From the NCBI GenBank assembly GCA_030604405.1, contig JAUVVY010000003.1, positions 107,687-171,686 of the forward strand: a stretch of DNA of 64,000 nucleotides, in the 5' to 3' direction. The position numbers and the translations under genes were made by a program. The DNA is from a bacterium. Its GTDB lineage: Bacteria; Armatimonadota; Zipacnadia; Zipacnadales; UBA11051. The notes under the pieces were generated by a model. It ran no database searches. It had not been told where the DNA came from and was given only the letters and a program-made list of their open reading frames with translations. Shown one piece after another: positions 62,809-64,000 of this stretch (position 1 is the first letter of the stretch; the number at the start of each line of letters is the position of its first letter).

Positions 62809-63091
62809 TATTGTGCGCTATCAGCATGGGCTGTATGAGGGTCAACAAAAGGGAGACGTGGCGATATCTCACGCGGCGAGCAATCATCTGCTGTATCTAA
62901 TAAAACTGCCAGCGGAACGGCTGGTACTTGACGCTCACAACCCGCCAACCGAACCCATGAAGTGGATCATATACCTGATGTACCTGCCCATGCTGAGTGC
63001 GGAGCATAGACGGGTGGTCGAACACGTAGCAGATAGAGTGGGCTGGCGGCCGGAGGGCCTGGCAGAACTGGGCCCGCCAAGTCTACCTTAA
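62729..63091 (+). pseudogene. Unrecognised open frame, probably part of a decayed gene
   Basis: A 120-codon frame overlapping the end of the CHASE2 fragment in another frame and ending in a TAA at 63089-63091. The next frame continues in the same phase one codon later. The second half (YLIKLPAERLVLDAHNPPTE, EHRRVVEHVADRVGWRPEGL) has a normal protein composition. The first 25 codons are chance sequence under the CHASE2 frame. No family recognised. Confidence 0.35.
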
Positions 63092-63094
63092 GAT

Positions 63095-63637
63095 GTGCGC
63101 AATCTGGTGTACCGGGCTATTGAAAGATTTGACTTCGCTCGTGGTACCAGCGCCAGCCTGCAAGCGGATGCGGATACCACGCCTGGCGGGTCCAGCTTCA
63201 GCACTTATCTGGCAAAAGCAGCGAAACGTTACTTCATTGGACTTGGCAGAGAACTCCAGGAAAAGGCGCTAATCGCGTCCAGCGGAGGTTACGCTGAAGC
63301 GATGGCAGCAGAAGATGGCGTTATTCGTTATCAGGGCGTTCTGCTGACAGGGGGAAACAGAATTCCATACGTAGGATCAGGTGCGTTTCCGATAATTCAA
63401 GGCCCCGACGGAAACCGTTACCGTAATACCTTTTGGACGAGCGAAACGGGGCAGGTTTCCCAGCGCTCGGTTCAGAGACATGCCAGCAAGTTAGGCGGGA
63501 AGCGCGCATCTGAATTGTTTGATGATGCAGCGTCCTATGAAGCACTCGGCCTGTCGGCAGACTCCTGGTTGATCCCTGCCGACGCAGACTTGTCGGGCAA
63601 GATACGAGCAATCGATGCAGGAAAGGCGGATGATTGA
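63095..63637 (+). CDS. Unrecognised protein with a sigma-factor-like and HTH-like pattern, possibly broken
   Basis: A 180-codon frame in phase with the preceding one, separated by a single TAA. AIERFDFARGTS, then SSFSTYLAKAAKRYF, recalls sigma-70 region 2.1-2.2 (FDp.rG..FsTYa). A later VSQRSVQRHASKLGGKRASE looks like a helix-turn-helix. A GTG is the only nearby start and has no clear Shine-Dalgarno. Either it is the C-terminal part of a gene broken by the stop, or a separate small regulator. The DNA-binding reading is inference. Confidence 0.4.
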   Translation: MRNLVYRAIERFDFARGTSASLQADADTTPGGSSFSTYLAKAAKRYFIGLGRELQEKALIASSGGYAEAMAAEDGVIRYQGVLLTGGNRIPYVGSGAFPIIQGPDGNRYRNTFWTSETGQVSQRSVQRHASKLGGKRASELFDDAASYEALGLSADSWLIPADADLSGKIRAIDAGKADD

Positions 63638-63753
63638 TAGCATGGAGCTGTAATCATACTTCTGTGGGCCCTCCCTGCTCCAGCTACCACACTTTGTAGA
63701 CCGGTGACCGTCGGTTGAGGGACGGTCTGAACATTACATTCTGCGCAAATATG

Positions 63754-63784
63754 GGCCCGAAAGTAGCTTTTTCGAGCCTTTTTT
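63754..63784 (+). terminator. Rho-independent terminator
   Basis: ggcccgaaa/tttcgagcc (9 positions, one mismatch) around a 7-base loop, followed by six T. It ends transcription from the decayed + strand region before the recombinase gene. Confidence 0.75.
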
Positions 63785-63850
63785 CATGCTTGCGTGCTCG
63801 TCGCCATTTCCATGGTGAGTATCTAAATCACAGCCATGGTGGTGAGAGAA

Positions 63851-64000
63851 ATGAGACAAGATAGTCAAGCCGCAGCTGCCCCAGACTATGATGGCACAAT
63901 CGATCTCAAGCAGAGCACCCACGACTTTCTGAAGTACCTGTCGCAGTACCGCCGGTCTTCGCCCCTGACGGTCGATGCATATCGGCGGGACCTGAACCGG
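63851..64000 (+). CDS. Tyrosine recombinase, N-terminal fragment cut by the window edge
   Basis: The first 50 codons of an open frame. After about 20 residues of Ala/Asp-rich sequence, THDFLKYLSQYRRSSPLTVD and AYRRDLNR match the start of the core-binding domain of Xer-type recombinases, and the spacing matches the gene at 42998 (EEYLLYLQAEKGCSPLTASA). The catalytic part lies beyond the window. The ATG is preceded by a weak GGTGAGAG. Confidence 0.75.
   Translation, partial: MRQDSQAAAAPDYDGTIDLKQSTHDFLKYLSQYRRSSPLTVDAYRRDLNR

Noticed and set aside
1..64000. tRNA or rRNA genes.
   Set aside because: I found no convincing T-loop plus acceptor-stem combination or rRNA core sequence on either strand. 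A covariance-model scan would be needed to exclude one fully.

Overview
The window is a stretch of bacterial chromosome, GC-rich and densely coded. The cell envelope is Gram-negative in type: a complete RND pump with adaptor and TolC channel, many signal peptides and a lipoprotein. Long runs of atypical prepilins with H-X9-DG motifs, PD40/YVTN propellers, heparinase-like and transglutaminase-like secreted enzymes, a URO-D-like protein and a MoxR/DUF58/VWA/ABC operon together recall uncultured Planctomycetota-, Armatimonadota- or WS1-like genomes. I cannot place it further without a marker gene; the only universal RNA present is the RNase P RNA.

Layout. (1) 154-8190, + strand: one tightly overlapping operon for a type II secretion/type IV pilus-like machine (GspF/PilC, then GspE/PilB, two small membrane proteins with a duplicated tail, then eight prepilin-like or PilX-like proteins). 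(2) 8541-14483, - strand: two tandem heparinase II/III-like secreted proteins with duplicated leaders. (3) 14972-21843, - strand: an efflux operon in the order AbrB regulator, TolC, adaptor, RND permease, PII-like protein. (4) 22002-22437, +: a cold-shock gene with a strong promoter, a leader hairpin that carries both a terminator signature and the Shine-Dalgarno, and its own terminator. (5) 22475-29946, -: two tandem transglutaminase-like proteins, an SDR, a PD40 lipoprotein and a URO-D-like protein. (6) 30124-40098: an ankyrin protein, a very large heparinase-like protein, a tandem pair of unrecognised 266-residue proteins, an orphan secretion-type ATPase and a YVTN-propeller/phosphoesterase fusion.

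(7) 40431-42827: a repeat-rich element bounded by the same terminal inverted repeats as the adjoining ISKra4-type insertion sequence, both sitting immediately upstream of the RNase P RNA promoter. (8) 42998-47614: a tyrosine recombinase, a small membrane-anchored protein and a tandem pair of about 458-residue proteins with a pseudopilin-like C-terminus. (9) 47728-62278, -: a nine-gene operon of a large membrane protein, ABC ATPase, ABC permease, Cys-rich coiled-coil protein, membrane PD40 protein, MoxR ATPase, DUF58 protein and two VWA proteins. (10) 62279-64000: a decayed + strand region (CHASE2 fragment and a frame with an in-frame stop), a terminator, and the start of a second tyrosine recombinase cut by the window edge.

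Functionally the window is dominated by envelope work: assembling a pseudopilus, exporting compounds, secreting polysaccharide- and protein-acting enzymes, and a MoxR/VWA membrane complex. Tandem gene duplication is unusually common, with four whole-gene pairs and one partial pair. No tRNA, rRNA or CRISPR array was seen.
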